Positions 1 to 10,318 of a DNA stretch of 64,000 nucleotides are shown in pieces. The stretch's first letter is position 1. The number at the start of each line of letters is the position of its first letter. The stretch covers positions 62,001 through 126,000 of the forward strand of contig NZ_JAMDGZ010000018.1 in NCBI RefSeq assembly GCF_028656935.1, read 5' to 3'. A model generated the notes under the pieces. The model did no database searches and was not told the DNA's origin. It was given only the letters and a program-made list of their open reading frames with translations. Both the position numbers and the translations under genes were made by a program. This DNA is from Pseudomonas rubra (GTDB taxonomy: Bacteria > Pseudomonadota > Gammaproteobacteria > Pseudomonadales > Pseudomonadaceae).

Positions 1-1167
1 GTGAACTGCCATATGCCGAGCAAGACCTATATGGAGGTGGACCCGCGGCGTGACCACAGCCTGCGTATCCCGCGCCCGGACCTTGCCGCGCAGACCGCCA
101 GCCCCGACGCCTGCACCGGTTGCCACCAGGACCGCCAGCCGGCCTGGGCGGCCAGTGCCATCGAGCAGTGGCTGACCACGCCCAAGCGCCCGGTGCATTA
201 CGGGCAGGCCTTGCAGGGCGTGCGCGCCGACCCCGCGACTGCTCTCAGCCGCTTGGGCTACGTGCTGAACGACCCGGCCAACCCGGCAATCGTCCGCGCC
301 ACCGCCGCCGACCAGTTGGCCGACCTGGGCCCGGCAGCCAGCAGCCAGTTGCGCTGGGCGTTGCAGGACCCGGAGCCATTGGTCCGCGCCTACGCGGTAG
401 CGGGCTTTGCCAGCGTGCCTGCCGAGCAACGCCTGCAGCCACTGTTGCCGCTGCTCGAAGACCCGCGCCTGGCGGTCCGCGATGAAACCGTGCGGGCCCT
501 GGCCGACATCCCGGTAACGCAATTGCCCCAGGCCAACCAGGCCATGTTCCAGGCTCTGCTGGCCGACTACGAGCGGCGCCTGCGCGGCAATGCCGACCTG
601 CCCGGCGGGCGCCTGAACCTGGCCGTTCTGCTGTCGCGCCAGGGGCGTGACGAGCAGGCCATGGAGCAGTACCGAAAGGCCCTGGGCATGGACCCGTATT
701 TTGTTCCGGCACGGGTCAATCTGGTCACTTTGGCCAATGCCGCGCAGCGCCCGGACGAGGCCGAACGGCTGCTGCGCGACGGTGTGGCACTGGCGAAGAT
801 GCCGGTGGCCGACCGTGGCAACCTGGCCTACATGCTTGCCCTGTTGCTGGTCGAGCGCGGCCAGGCCGAAGAGGCCCTGGGCTGGATGGAGCAGGCTGCC
901 GAGGCCGTGCCAGGCAACCCGCGCATCCGCTACAACCAGGGCTTGCTATTGTCACGCATGCAGCGGCGCGACGAAGCCTTGCAGGCATTGCGTAGCGGTT
1001 TGCAGCAGTCGCCGGATGACCCTGACCTGCTGTACTCACTGATCTACCTGCATGCCCTGGCCGGCGAGCGTGAGCAAGCATTCGGCTATGTGCAGCACCT
1101 GCGTGAAGTGGCCCCGGACGACCCGCGCCTGCAAGCAATCGAGCCCTATTGGCGCAACGGTCAGTAA
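1..1167 (+). CDS. TPR/HEAT-repeat multihaem cytochrome c-like protein, 5' end missing
   Basis: The frame is open at the left edge, so the true start lies outside the window. The first residues read (V/M)-N-C-H-M-P, which looks like the tail of a CxxCH haem site whose first Cys is cut off. A complete CTGCH haem c motif follows near residues 39-43. The middle (about 75-180) has short helical HEAT-like repeats with the pattern AVAGFASVPAEQRL. From about 190 to the end there are TPR-like repeats such as EQAMEQYRKALGMDP and EEALGWMEQAAEAVPGNP. Proteins of this layout are usually periplasmic multihaem cytochromes with a scaffolding half. It ends 85 bases before the MoxR gene and runs in the same direction. 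The family assignment is good; the electron-transfer role is inferred. Confidence 0.75.
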   Translation: MNCHMPSKTYMEVDPRRDHSLRIPRPDLAAQTASPDACTGCHQDRQPAWAASAIEQWLTTPKRPVHYGQALQGVRADPATALSRLGYVLNDPANPAIVRATAADQLADLGPAASSQLRWALQDPEPLVRAYAVAGFASVPAEQRLQPLLPLLEDPRLAVRDETVRALADIPVTQLPQANQAMFQALLADYERRLRGNADLPGGRLNLAVLLSRQGRDEQAMEQYRKALGMDPYFVPARVNLVTLANAAQRPDEAERLLRDGVALAKMPVADRGNLAYMLALLLVERGQAEEALGWMEQAAEAVPGNPRIRYNQGLLLSRMQRRDEALQALRSGLQQSPDDPDLLYSLIYLHALAGEREQAFGYVQHLREVAPDDPRLQAIEPYWRNGQ

Positions 1168-1252
1168 CAGCGCCTTGCAGCGCAGGTCATGGCAACTATT
1201 GTTAGCGAACCGCCAATGAGTAGAACAACCGATACAACATAGGAGCGCAGGG

Positions 1253-2227
1253 GTGAACATTCATGCACAGGTCATAGGGCTGCAAGCGTCTGTTGCCGAG
1301 AAGGTCCTCGGCCAGGCGGACACCATTGCGCACATCGTCCTGGCCCTGCTTGCCAACGGCCACGTGCTGCTGGAAAGCCTGCCGGGGCTGGCCAAGACAC
1401 GCACGGTCAAGGCACTGGCCACTCACCTGGATGCGCAAATGCGCCGCATCCAGTTCACCCCCGACCTGTTGCCCTCGGACGTGACCGGTGGCGAGATTCT
1501 GCAACAGAGCAGCGAAGGCAACAGCATAAAGTTCCAGCCTGGCCCGCTGTTTGGCAATGTGATCCTGGCCGACGAGATCAACCGGGCGCCGGCCAAGGTC
1601 CAGGCGGCGCTGCTGGAGGCAATGGAGGAACGCCAGATCACCGTGGCCGGGCGCAGCTATCCGATGCCGGGACTGTTCATGGTGCTGGCGACCCAGAACC
1701 CGATCGAGCAGGAAGGCACCTACCCGTTGCCCGAAGCGCAGATGGACCGTTTCCTCATGAAGCTGCAGCTCGACTACCCGCAGCCTGAGGACGAGGCCCA
1801 GGTGTTGCGCTTGGTGCGCGGTGAAGACCAGGCCGCTGGCAGCGCAGCCCCAGAGCCGACGCGCCTGGCCCAGGAGGTGATCTTCGCGGCCCGCCAGGAG
1901 GTGGCGCGGGTGCACGTGTCGCCGGCCATCGACCGCTACCTGATCGACCTGATCAACGCCAGCCGTCACCCCGAAGCCTATGACGCCGATCTCAGACGCT
2001 GGATTCGCATCGGTGCCAGCCCCCGTGGCGGCATCAGCCTGGACCGCGTGGCACGCGCCCACGCATGGCTGAACGAGCAGGATTTCGTTTCCCCGGACAA
2101 CGTGCGTGCCATCGTCCACCCGGTGTTGCGTCACCGCCTGCAGTTGTCCTACGACGCGATCAGCGATGGGGTCGGCGCCGATCAGGTGATCGACCGTTTA
2201 TTGGACAAAGTCGCTATTGCGACCTGA
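1253..2227 (+). CDS. MoxR-family AAA+ ATPase
   Basis: This is a 324-residue AAA+ ATPase of the MoxR group, a family that acts as a chaperone for VWA-domain partners. The Walker A loop is SLPGLAKT (about residues 42-49), Walker B is ILADEINRA (about 103-111), and the sensor region reads LATQNPIEQEGTYPLPEAQMDRF, the MoxR hallmark. The GTG start at 1253 was chosen because AGGAG lies 7 bases upstream (1241-1245). It heads the order MoxR, DUF58, DUF4381, VWA, VWA-TPR, BatD, the classical MoxR/Bat arrangement. The genes overlap or nearly abut, so a single operon is likely. What the complex matures or protects in this strain cannot be read from sequence. Confidence 0.93.
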   Translation: MNIHAQVIGLQASVAEKVLGQADTIAHIVLALLANGHVLLESLPGLAKTRTVKALATHLDAQMRRIQFTPDLLPSDVTGGEILQQSSEGNSIKFQPGPLFGNVILADEINRAPAKVQAALLEAMEERQITVAGRSYPMPGLFMVLATQNPIEQEGTYPLPEAQMDRFLMKLQLDYPQPEDEAQVLRLVRGEDQAAGSAAPEPTRLAQEVIFAARQEVARVHVSPAIDRYLIDLINASRHPEAYDADLRRWIRIGASPRGGISLDRVARAHAWLNEQDFVSPDNVRAIVHPVLRHRLQLSYDAISDGVGADQVIDRLLDKVAIAT

Positions 2228-2238
2228 CGGGGCTGTCC

Positions 2239-3189
2239 ATGGCAAGCAACCACGTGACCGCAGATGGCTATGTCTACATTGCGCTCGAGCAACTGATGGC
2301 GCTGGAGCCCCGTGCCCGAGGCCTGAGCTTTGTCGCCCGGCAGCCGCTGTCGAGCATCTTGTCGGGCAACCATGGTTCACGTTTGCGCGGGCGCGGGCTG
2401 AGTTTCGATGAACTGCGCCACTACCAGCCCGGCGATGACCTGCGCCACCTGGACTGGCGCGCCTCGTTGCGCTTTGGCAAACCCTTCGTGCGAACCTTCA
2501 ACGAAGAACGCGACCGGCCGACCTTGCTGTTGGTCGACCAGCGCATGAGCATGTATTTCGGTTCGCAGCGCTACTTCAAATCGGTGACTGCCGCGCAGCT
2601 GGCGGCCCTGTGCGCCTGGATGGCGTTTCATGCCGGTGATCGCGTCGGCGGCCTGGTGATGGGCAGCGACGGGCTGGCCCAGGTACGCCCCCTGCGCAGC
2701 CGCAGCCGGGTACAGGCCCTGTGCGCGGCGGTGACACGGGCCAACCACGGTTTGTCGGCGCTGGGTGAAGACCCGCACAACGATGCGCAATTGGACCAGG
2801 CCCTGCGCACCTGCGTGGCGCTTGCCGGCCATGACCATCTGATCTGCATCATCAGTGATTTTGCCGGCGCGAGCCCACAGACCTTGCCATTGCTCCGCCA
2901 ATTGCGCGAGCACAACGACGTGATCGCCATTCAGGTCTACGACCCGCTTGCCCTGAACGTGCCGGATAAGGGGCACGTGACCATCACCCAGGGCGTTCTG
3001 CAGGTCGAGCTGCAAATGGGCCAACGCAAGGTCAACCAGCCCCTGGGCGAGTTTCTGTCCGGACGCTTGCGCGATGTTGCCGAACTGTTGCGGCGCAGCC
3101 AGGTACCGTTGCTGATGATCAGCACGGGCCAGGACAGCCTGGAGCAGTTGCGCAAGGAGCTGGGCCGCCTGGCCCAGGTGATGCAATGA
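2239..3189 (+). CDS. DUF58 domain protein of the MoxR/Bat operon
   Basis: This 316-residue protein carries the DUF58 signature RGRGLSFDELRHYQPGDD followed by LRHLDWRASLR (about residues 50-80). The rest resembles a degenerate VWA fold, with TLLLVDQRMSM where a metal site would be. The open frame extends further upstream inside the MoxR gene. The ATG at 2239, eleven bases after the MoxR stop, is preferred because it avoids a long overlap and gives the usual N-terminus. DUF58 proteins are standard MoxR partners. The stop overlaps the next start in an ATGA arrangement (3186-3189), which implies translational coupling. Confidence 0.9.
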   Translation: MASNHVTADGYVYIALEQLMALEPRARGLSFVARQPLSSILSGNHGSRLRGRGLSFDELRHYQPGDDLRHLDWRASLRFGKPFVRTFNEERDRPTLLLVDQRMSMYFGSQRYFKSVTAAQLAALCAWMAFHAGDRVGGLVMGSDGLAQVRPLRSRSRVQALCAAVTRANHGLSALGEDPHNDAQLDQALRTCVALAGHDHLICIISDFAGASPQTLPLLRQLREHNDVIAIQVYDPLALNVPDKGHVTITQGVLQVELQMGQRKVNQPLGEFLSGRLRDVAELLRRSQVPLLMISTGQDSLEQLRKELGRLAQVMQ

Positions 3190-3686
3190 CGACCCCCGTG
3201 CAACCGGCCATCGACCAGCTTCAGGAGCTGGCGAGCGGCGCGCCGCCGTTCAGCTATTGGCCGCAGACCTGGGCCTGGGGCGCGGTGCTGGTGGTGCTGG
3301 TGCTCAGCCTGGGGGCCTGGGGCGCCTGGCGCTGGCGCCAGTGGCGGCGCGACCGCTACCGTCGCCAGGCGCTGCTGCGCCTCGATCAGTTACGCGCAAT
3401 GCCTGCCGAGAAACGCCTGGCGGCCTTGCGCGAGTTGCCCGAACTGCTCAAGCGCGTGGCGCTGTCGATGCCTGGCGCCCCCCCGGTGGCCAGCCTTGGC
3501 GGGGCGTCCTGGCAGACGTTTCTCGCCGCCCATGCGCCGCACCCGCTGCCAGCCGGCTTTGCCTTTGATCTGCAGCAGGTCGCCTACGCGCCGGACGCCC
3601 AGTTGCAGGCGCTGGATGAAGCGGCGGTGGCTGCGTTGTTCACTACCAGCCGGCGCTGGATCGAGACCCACCATGTGGCGGTTTGA
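3186..3686 (+). CDS. DUF4381 membrane protein
   Basis: This is a small 166-residue protein with one clear transmembrane helix near residues 30-48 (WGAVLVVLVLSLGAWGAW), followed by a strongly basic stretch (RWRQWRRDRYRRQ) that should be cytoplasmic. Size, topology and position between a DUF58 gene and a VWA gene fit DUF4381, a constant member of MoxR/Bat operons with no defined biochemical role. It starts on the ATGA overlap with the DUF58 gene and its 3' end overlaps the next gene by 14 bases. Confidence 0.85.
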   Translation: MTTPVQPAIDQLQELASGAPPFSYWPQTWAWGAVLVVLVLSLGAWGAWRWRQWRRDRYRRQALLRLDQLRAMPAEKRLAALRELPELLKRVALSMPGAPPVASLGGASWQTFLAAHAPHPLPAGFAFDLQQVAYAPDAQLQALDEAAVAALFTTSRRWIETHHVAV

Positions 3687-4656
3687 GTACCCGTGGGTGT
3701 TCCTCCTGCTACCGCTGGCGTGGGCGGTTTACCGCTGGGCACGGCCCTATCATGAAGCCCGCAGCGCCCTGCGCGTGCCGTTCTTCTCGGCCATGAGCCG
3801 GGCGCTGGGCAAACGTCCTGAAAGCAGCGGGGCACTGTCTGCGGGGTGGCAATTGCCGCTCAACCTGTTGGTCTTTGCCCTGCTGGTGGTCGCCTGTGCA
3901 CGGCCGGTGCTGGTCGAGCGGCCGATTACCCATCAGCAACCGACCCGCGACCTGATGCTCGCCCTCGACATCTCGCAATCCATGCAGGCCCGCGACTACA
4001 CCAGCGCCGATGGCCAGCGCAGTGACCGGTTGACAGCCGTCAAGGCAGTGGTGCGCGACTTTATCGCCCGGCGCAAGGACGATCGTATTGGCTTGATCCT
4101 GTTCGGCACCGGCGCCTATCCGCAAGCACCCTTGACCCTTGACCACGCCAGCCTGCTGTTGTTGCTGGACGAGGCGGGGATTGGCATGGCCGGCCCCAAC
4201 ACCGCATTGGGTGACGCCATCGGCCTGACCATCAAGTTGCTGGCGGGGGCCAAGGAGCGGGAGAAAGTGCTGATCCTGCTCACGGACGGCAATGACACCG
4301 GCAGCGCTATCACTCCTGAGCACGCGGCGCGGCTCGCCCGCCAGCATGGCATCGTGGTGCACACCATTGGCATTGGCGACCCCGAGGCCAGCGGCGAGGA
4401 CAAGGTCGACCTGCAAACCCTGGAAAGTATCGCCCGCACCACCGGGGGACGCTTTTGGCGCGCCGACGACAGCAACAGCCTGCAAGCCGTTTACCTGACC
4501 CTTGATCGCATCACCCCGCACGCGGTGACCACCCTCAGCCACCAACCACGGCGCGACCTGTTCTACTGGCCTCTGGGCGCTGCACTGTTGGCGTTGCTCG
4601 CCGGCCAGGCCCTGGCCTGGCTGCTGGCACAACGCGCTTCGGCGACGGAGCCCTGA
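3673..4656 (+). CDS. BatA-like VWA-domain membrane protein
   Basis: The 327-residue product starts MWRFEYPWVFLLLPLAW. The open frame extends further upstream, but this start gives the usual BatA N-terminus and a short overlap with DUF4381. It has membrane helices at about 8-20 and 62-77 and a third near the C-terminus. Between them lies a VWA domain with an intact MIDAS motif, LALDISQSMQARD (D99, S101, S103), a downstream Thr in NTALGDAIG and an Asp in LLTDGNDTGS. An intact MIDAS implies metal-dependent ligand binding. It pairs with the next VWA-TPR protein, as BatA pairs with BatB/BatC. Confidence 0.9.
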   Translation: MWRFEYPWVFLLLPLAWAVYRWARPYHEARSALRVPFFSAMSRALGKRPESSGALSAGWQLPLNLLVFALLVVACARPVLVERPITHQQPTRDLMLALDISQSMQARDYTSADGQRSDRLTAVKAVVRDFIARRKDDRIGLILFGTGAYPQAPLTLDHASLLLLLDEAGIGMAGPNTALGDAIGLTIKLLAGAKEREKVLILLTDGNDTGSAITPEHAARLARQHGIVVHTIGIGDPEASGEDKVDLQTLESIARTTGGRFWRADDSNSLQAVYLTLDRITPHAVTTLSHQPRRDLFYWPLGAALLALLAGQALAWLLAQRASATEP

Positions 4657-4658
4657 AC

Positions 4659-6242
4659 ATGGACATCGACCTCAGCGCTGTACACTTTCTACGTCCCTGG
4701 TGGTTGTTGCTGCTGCTGCCGGGTGTGCTGCTGCCACTGGCCTGGTTGCGCCGGCATGACCTGAAGCGGCAACTGACCGGCATTATTGCCCCGCACTTGG
4801 TCGAGCACCTGGTAATCCGCCCCGAGGATACCCAGCGCTTGCGCCCGGCTCACCTGCTCGGCGCCGTGCTGGTTATCGGCGGGTTGGCTGCAGCAGGGCC
4901 GACCTGGACCCAGGATCTGCCGGACTTTGTCGACAACCGCGCAGCGCTGATCCTGGCCGTGGACTTGTCGCCCAGCATGGACGCCGATGATGTCCCGCCC
5001 AGCCGCCTGACTGCCGTGCGGCATACCTTGCATGACCTGGTCCAACGCCGCGCCGGGGCACGTACGGCGCTGATCGCCTATGCCGGCAGTGCCCACCTGG
5101 TGTTGCCCGCCACCGACGATCCGGACCTGCTCGACACCTTCATCCAGGCACTGAGCACCGACCTGATTGCCCAGCCTGGCAAGGACGTGCTCGCGGTGGT
5201 GGGTATTGCGCGCAAGCTGCTGGAGGCTGAAAACACCCCGGGCACCTTGGTGTTGCTCACTGACGGCGCCGACCCCGGCCAGTTCGATGCCCTGGGCCAG
5301 CGCCTGACCGACAGCGACCTGCAAGTGCTGGTGCTGGCCGTCGGCAGCCAGGACACCGGAGTGCTGCACGATGCCAAGGGCATGCCGCGCCTGGATACCG
5401 AAGGGCGCCCGGTACAGGGCCGCTTCGATGCCGGCGCGCTCAAGGGCCTTGCCGCAGCGAGTGATGCGCCGCTGGGCAGCCTGACCTTGAACGATGATGA
5501 CCTGGACTGGATCGAGCTGCATGCCCAGCAGCATTTCCAGGCGGCCCAGGGCGATGGCGCAAGCGTGCACTGGAAGGATGCCGGCTACTGGCTGTGCTGG
5601 CCGCTGGTGCTGCTGGCGCTTTACTGCGTGCGCCGCGGCTGGCGGGTCAACTGGCTGGCCGGCGTGCTCGCGGTGACCCTGCTGGGCAGCTTGCCCGCGC
5701 CTGCGCGAGCCAGCAGCCTGGCCGATGCCTTCTTTACCGCTGACCAGCAAGGGCGCTGGGCGTTCGAGCAGGGCCGCTACGGGCAAGCCGCTGCGCGCTT
5801 CGAAGACCCTTACTGGAAAGGGGTGGCCGCTTATCAGGCGTCTGACTACCCGTTGGCGCTGGCGAGCCTTGCCCGGTTGGACACAGCCTCGGCGTGGTTC
5901 TATCAGGGCAACAGCTACGTGCGCCTGTTCAAGTTCACCCAGGCGATCAGCGCCTACCGCCAGGCACTGCGCCTGCAACCGCAATTCGCCGAGGCCACGG
6001 CCAACCTGGCGCTGGCTCAGGCGCTGCTCAAGGACTACCAGGCCCAGCAGCAGGACAACCCCGAGCTCAAGCCCGACAAGGTGATTGAAGACCAGACGCC
6101 GGTCGAGGGCGGAAAATCCCAAGCTCAACCCACGCCTGTGGCAGCCTCCGATCAGGTATGGCTGGAAAACCTGGGCACTTCACCGGCGCAGTTCCTCAAA
6201 CGCAAGTTCCAACTACAGCAGGCAGGGGAGGGTCAACGATGA
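4659..6242 (+). CDS. VWA domain protein with C-terminal TPR repeats (BatB/BatC-like fusion)
   Basis: This 527-residue protein begins with two hydrophobic segments (about 14-30 and 66-80). A VWA domain follows with the MIDAS motif AVDLSPSMDADD (D102, S104, S106) and the motif LLTDGADPGQ. A further transmembrane pair lies around 310-350. The last part (about 370-470) is periplasmic TPR sequence, for example SAYRQALRLQPQFAEATANLALAQALLKDY, followed by a Gln/Pro-rich tail. In many bacteria BatB (VWA) and BatC (TPR) are separate; here they are one polypeptide, a common arrangement in proteobacteria. The start is two bases after the previous stop. Confidence 0.9.
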   Translation: MDIDLSAVHFLRPWWLLLLLPGVLLPLAWLRRHDLKRQLTGIIAPHLVEHLVIRPEDTQRLRPAHLLGAVLVIGGLAAAGPTWTQDLPDFVDNRAALILAVDLSPSMDADDVPPSRLTAVRHTLHDLVQRRAGARTALIAYAGSAHLVLPATDDPDLLDTFIQALSTDLIAQPGKDVLAVVGIARKLLEAENTPGTLVLLTDGADPGQFDALGQRLTDSDLQVLVLAVGSQDTGVLHDAKGMPRLDTEGRPVQGRFDAGALKGLAAASDAPLGSLTLNDDDLDWIELHAQQHFQAAQGDGASVHWKDAGYWLCWPLVLLALYCVRRGWRVNWLAGVLAVTLLGSLPAPARASSLADAFFTADQQGRWAFEQGRYGQAAARFEDPYWKGVAAYQASDYPLALASLARLDTASAWFYQGNSYVRLFKFTQAISAYRQALRLQPQFAEATANLALAQALLKDYQAQQQDNPELKPDKVIEDQTPVEGGKSQAQPTPVAASDQVWLENLGTSPAQFLKRKFQLQQAGEGQR

Positions 6243-7534
6243 AACCGCTGCTGGCCGCTCTGCTGGTCTGCCTGTCGCCCCTGGCGCTGGCTGGCGATCC
6301 CCAGGTGCGGGTGGAGCAGCGACTGGTGCCGGATACCCCGGTCCTGGTCGGGGCCACCGTCAGCCTTGAAGTCGATCTACTGGTGGACACCTGGTTCACC
6401 GACGCGCCGGTGTTACCCACCCTGGAACTGCCTGATGCGGTGGTCGGGCCGCCCGGTGGCGAGGCCCAGCACCTGAACCAGGACATCGCCGGCAAGCGCT
6501 TCTTCGGCTTGCGCTACCGCTACCAGATCATCCCGCAGGTGGCCCGGCGCTTCGAGATCCCGGCGCTGGCTTTCAAGGTCACGCCGGGGCAGGGCAGCGG
6601 CGCGCTGATGGTCAGCAGCCAGCCCTTGGCATTCCAGGCGCGGGGTGGTGCGGGCAATGCGGGTGAGGCGCAACCGGTCGCGCGAACCCTGACCTTGACC
6701 CAAGACATCCAGCGCTCGCACACACCGCTACGGGCCGGCGACAGCATTACCCGCCGGCTGCGCATCGAAGCGCCCGGGGCGCAGGCCATGCTCTTGCAGG
6801 CGCCGGAGCTGGCCGAGGTCGAGGGACTCAAGCGTTACGTGCAAGCGCCCAGGGTCAAGCCTCTGAGCGATGGCCGCGGAGGCACCCTGGGCGGCGAGCG
6901 CGAGGACACGGTGAGTTATGTGATCGGCGCTGCCGGCCATTACCGCTTGCCGGCGATCGTCTATTCCTGGCGCGATGCGGCAAGTGGCGAGGTGCATCAG
7001 GTCCGGGTGCCTGCGGTCGATTTTGACGCGGGTGCACTGAGTTACCAGGCACCGTTCTCCATCAGCGAAGACCTGCGCGCCCTGGGCCACCAGGCCAGGA
7101 TCAGGGTCGGCGAGCGCTGGTTGCTGCTGGGTGGATGCCTGCTGGCTTTTGCGGCGCTGGCATGGCTGGTGCGGGCCAAGCTGGTCGCGCTCTGGCGGCA
7201 ATTCCAGCGTTGGCGGGCACGCCGGCAACAAGCCTGGCACGACTCACCGGCCTATGCCTGGAAACTGGCCCGGCGCCAATGTGGCCAGCAACCGGCTCGG
7301 CTCGATGCCCTGTACTTGTGGGCGCGCCGCAGCAGTGGCAGGTACACGCTTGCGTCGGTGCGCACGCAATTATCCGGCGCAGCCGAGAATCGTTTGCTAG
7401 CCTTCTTCAAGTCCCGATACGGCAACGATCCCGCGCCTGGGCTCGTCACCATCACCTTGCAACGCTTGCCGCCACCTGGGCAGCGCCGGCAGATGGTCGC
7501 GGCCCATCACGGTCTCAAGCCACTGAACCCTTGA
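6239..7534 (+). CDS. BatD-like protein
   Basis: The 431-residue product starts MKPLLAALLVCLSPLALAGDP, a clear signal peptide cleaved around residues 18-20. A beta-rich periplasmic region follows with the BatD pattern of protein-protein interaction sheets. A transmembrane helix (about 295-315, WLLLGGCLLAFAALAWLV) and a basic cytoplasmic tail come next. The start overlaps the preceding stop (ATGA at 6239-6242). A longer frame opens at 6158, but that part lies inside the previous gene and lacks a secretion signal. It closes the MoxR/Bat operon. The family is identified by topology, length and context; biochemical role unknown. Confidence 0.85.
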   Translation: MKPLLAALLVCLSPLALAGDPQVRVEQRLVPDTPVLVGATVSLEVDLLVDTWFTDAPVLPTLELPDAVVGPPGGEAQHLNQDIAGKRFFGLRYRYQIIPQVARRFEIPALAFKVTPGQGSGALMVSSQPLAFQARGGAGNAGEAQPVARTLTLTQDIQRSHTPLRAGDSITRRLRIEAPGAQAMLLQAPELAEVEGLKRYVQAPRVKPLSDGRGGTLGGEREDTVSYVIGAAGHYRLPAIVYSWRDAASGEVHQVRVPAVDFDAGALSYQAPFSISEDLRALGHQARIRVGERWLLLGGCLLAFAALAWLVRAKLVALWRQFQRWRARRQQAWHDSPAYAWKLARRQCGQQPARLDALYLWARRSSGRYTLASVRTQLSGAAENRLLAFFKSRYGNDPAPGLVTITLQRLPPPGQRRQMVAAHHGLKPLNP

Positions 7535-7575
7535 TCTAAGCAAGTGGGCAAACGCCAGATGGCAAGGACGGTCCC

Positions 7576-8580
<1,005 letters not shown>

Positions 8581-8685
8581 CAGCCACACCGAAACCGCAG
8601 AGCACTGGGTCCCAGCCAGCAGTCGGAATCAAGCGTGCACGGAGTCGCGGACCTTGCGACAGTAACGTGAACGGAGAGCAACGTC

Positions 8686-10254
8686 ATGAAGTCCAGTAGA
8701 ACGTGGTTGTCGGCAGTCGCGCTCGCGACCTCGGCGACCCTGGCTGCCGGCATTGCCGGCGCGGCCGAGAAGCCGAACATCCTGGTGATCTTTGGCGACG
8801 ATATCGGCCAGACCAACATCAGCGCCTATTCCAAGGGCGTGGTCGGCTACCAGACACCGAACATCGATCGGATTGCCAAGGAAGGCATGATGTTCACCGA
8901 TTACTATGCCGAAAACAGTTGCACGGCCGGACGCTCGACGTTCATCACCGGGCAGGTGGCCAAGCGTACCGGGTTGTCCAAGGTCGGCATGCCGGGGGTC
9001 CCGGTAGGCTTGCAGGCGCGTGATGTCACCATTGCCCAGGCCCTGAAAGCGCAGGGTTATGCCACCGGGCAGTTCGGCAAGAACCACTTGGGCGACCGCG
9101 ACGAGTACCTGCCGACCAACCATGGCTTTGACGAGTTCTTCGGCAACCTCTACCACCTCAACGCCGAAGAGGAACCGGAGCGCCCATACTGGCCCAAGGA
9201 CGACCCGGAGTTCCTCAAGTCGACCACGCCCCGGGGGGTAATCAAATCCAGTGCCGACGGCAAGATCGAGGACACCGGTGCGCTCAACAGCAAGCGTATG
9301 GAAACCATCGATGACGAAACCACCCAGGCCGCGATCAACTTCATCGAGAAGCAGGCCAAGGCCGACAAGCCGTTCTTTGTCTGGATGAACACCACGCGCA
9401 TGCACGCCTTTACCCACGTGCGTGAGTCGATGCGCGGGCAGAGCGGCATGCTCGGCAACGAATACGCCGACGGCATGCTGGAGCACGACGGCGACATCGG
9501 CAAGCTGCTCAAGACCCTCGATGACCTGAAGATCACCGACAACACCATCGTCGTCTACACCACCGACAACGGCCCTAACCAGTGGTCCTGGCCGGACGCG
9601 GCGACGACGCCGTTTCGCAACGAGAAAAACTCCAACTGGGAAGGCGCCTACCGGGTCCCCGCCATGGTTCGCTGGCCGGGCAAGATCAAGGCCGATACGG
9701 TGAGCACGCAGATGTTCTCCGGGCTGGACTGGTTCCCGACCTTGCTCGCCGTTGCCGGTGACACCGATATCAAGGAGCGCCTGCTCAAGGGCGCCGATGT
9801 CGGCGGCAAGAACTTCAAGGTGCACCTGGATGGCTACAACCAGCTGGACTACCTGACGGGCAAGGCCAACAAGAGCGCACGTAGCGAGTTCTACTACTTC
9901 AACGATGACGCTGAACTGGTGGCCATACGCTTCAACGACTGGAAGGTGGTGTATTGCGAACAGCGCGCACCGGGTGGCTTCCCGGTCTGGAGCGAACCGT
10001 TCACCTGCCTGCGCGCGCCCAAGCTGTTCAACTTGCGCATGGACCCGTACGAGCGTGCAGACATAGTTTCGGACCAGTACTACGACTGGCTGACGAAGAA
10101 CGACTACCTGTTCTTCCAGGGCACCCAGAAGGCCGCCACGTTTCTTCAGACCTTCATCGAGTACCCACCCAGCCAGCGTCCCGCGAGCTTCAGCATCGAC
10201 CAGATCGAGTCTGACGTGAACAAGAAGATCGAAGAAAAAATGAAAGCCAAGTAA
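8686..10254 (+). CDS. Secreted type I sulfatase (arylsulfatase family)
   Basis: The 522-residue protein has an N-terminal signal peptide ending near AAGIAGA (residue about 26). The type I sulfatase core follows, starting KPNILVIFGDDIGQTNI, with metal-binding Asp near residues 38-39. The motif CTAGRS at Cys79 is the CxAxR site whose Cys is converted to formylglycine. Later metal/active-site elements are FGKNHLGD and VVYTTDNGPNQ. Substrate is not predictable; members hydrolyse sulfate esters, or in some cases phosphonate or phosphodiester bonds. GGAGAG near 8673 is the ribosome binding site. Transcription ends at a strong terminator 11 bases after the stop. A formylglycine-generating enzyme is not in this window. 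Confidence 0.92.
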   Translation: MKSSRTWLSAVALATSATLAAGIAGAAEKPNILVIFGDDIGQTNISAYSKGVVGYQTPNIDRIAKEGMMFTDYYAENSCTAGRSTFITGQVAKRTGLSKVGMPGVPVGLQARDVTIAQALKAQGYATGQFGKNHLGDRDEYLPTNHGFDEFFGNLYHLNAEEEPERPYWPKDDPEFLKSTTPRGVIKSSADGKIEDTGALNSKRMETIDDETTQAAINFIEKQAKADKPFFVWMNTTRMHAFTHVRESMRGQSGMLGNEYADGMLEHDGDIGKLLKTLDDLKITDNTIVVYTTDNGPNQWSWPDAATTPFRNEKNSNWEGAYRVPAMVRWPGKIKADTVSTQMFSGLDWFPTLLAVAGDTDIKERLLKGADVGGKNFKVHLDGYNQLDYLTGKANKSARSEFYYFNDDAELVAIRFNDWKVVYCEQRAPGGFPVWSEPFTCLRAPKLFNLRMDPYERADIVSDQYYDWLTKNDYLFFQGTQKAATFLQTFIEYPPSQRPASFSIDQIESDVNKKIEEKMKAK

Positions 10255-10265
10255 CGGCATGACCC

Positions 10266-10295
10266 GCGTCCGCCTACGGGCGGACGCCCTTTTTT
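10266..10295 (+). terminator. Rho-independent terminator after the sulfatase gene
   Basis: A perfect 9-bp stem, GCGTCCGCC (10266-10274) with GGCGGACGC (10279-10287), encloses the loop TACG. It is followed by CC and six T residues (10290-10295). It sits 11 bases after the sulfatase stop. It also shows that an upstream ATG at 10259 of the next frame is not a real start, because that stretch encodes the hairpin. Confidence 0.92.
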
Positions 10296-10318
10296 CACAC
10301 CTCGCCCAGGTATCGACA

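Noticed and set aside
10259-10318. ATG at 10259 as the start of the fused transporter/spermidine-synthase-like gene
   Set aside because: The codons up to about 10295 encode the sulfatase terminator hairpin and T-tract; transcription for the next gene must start after it, so ATG 10319 was used.
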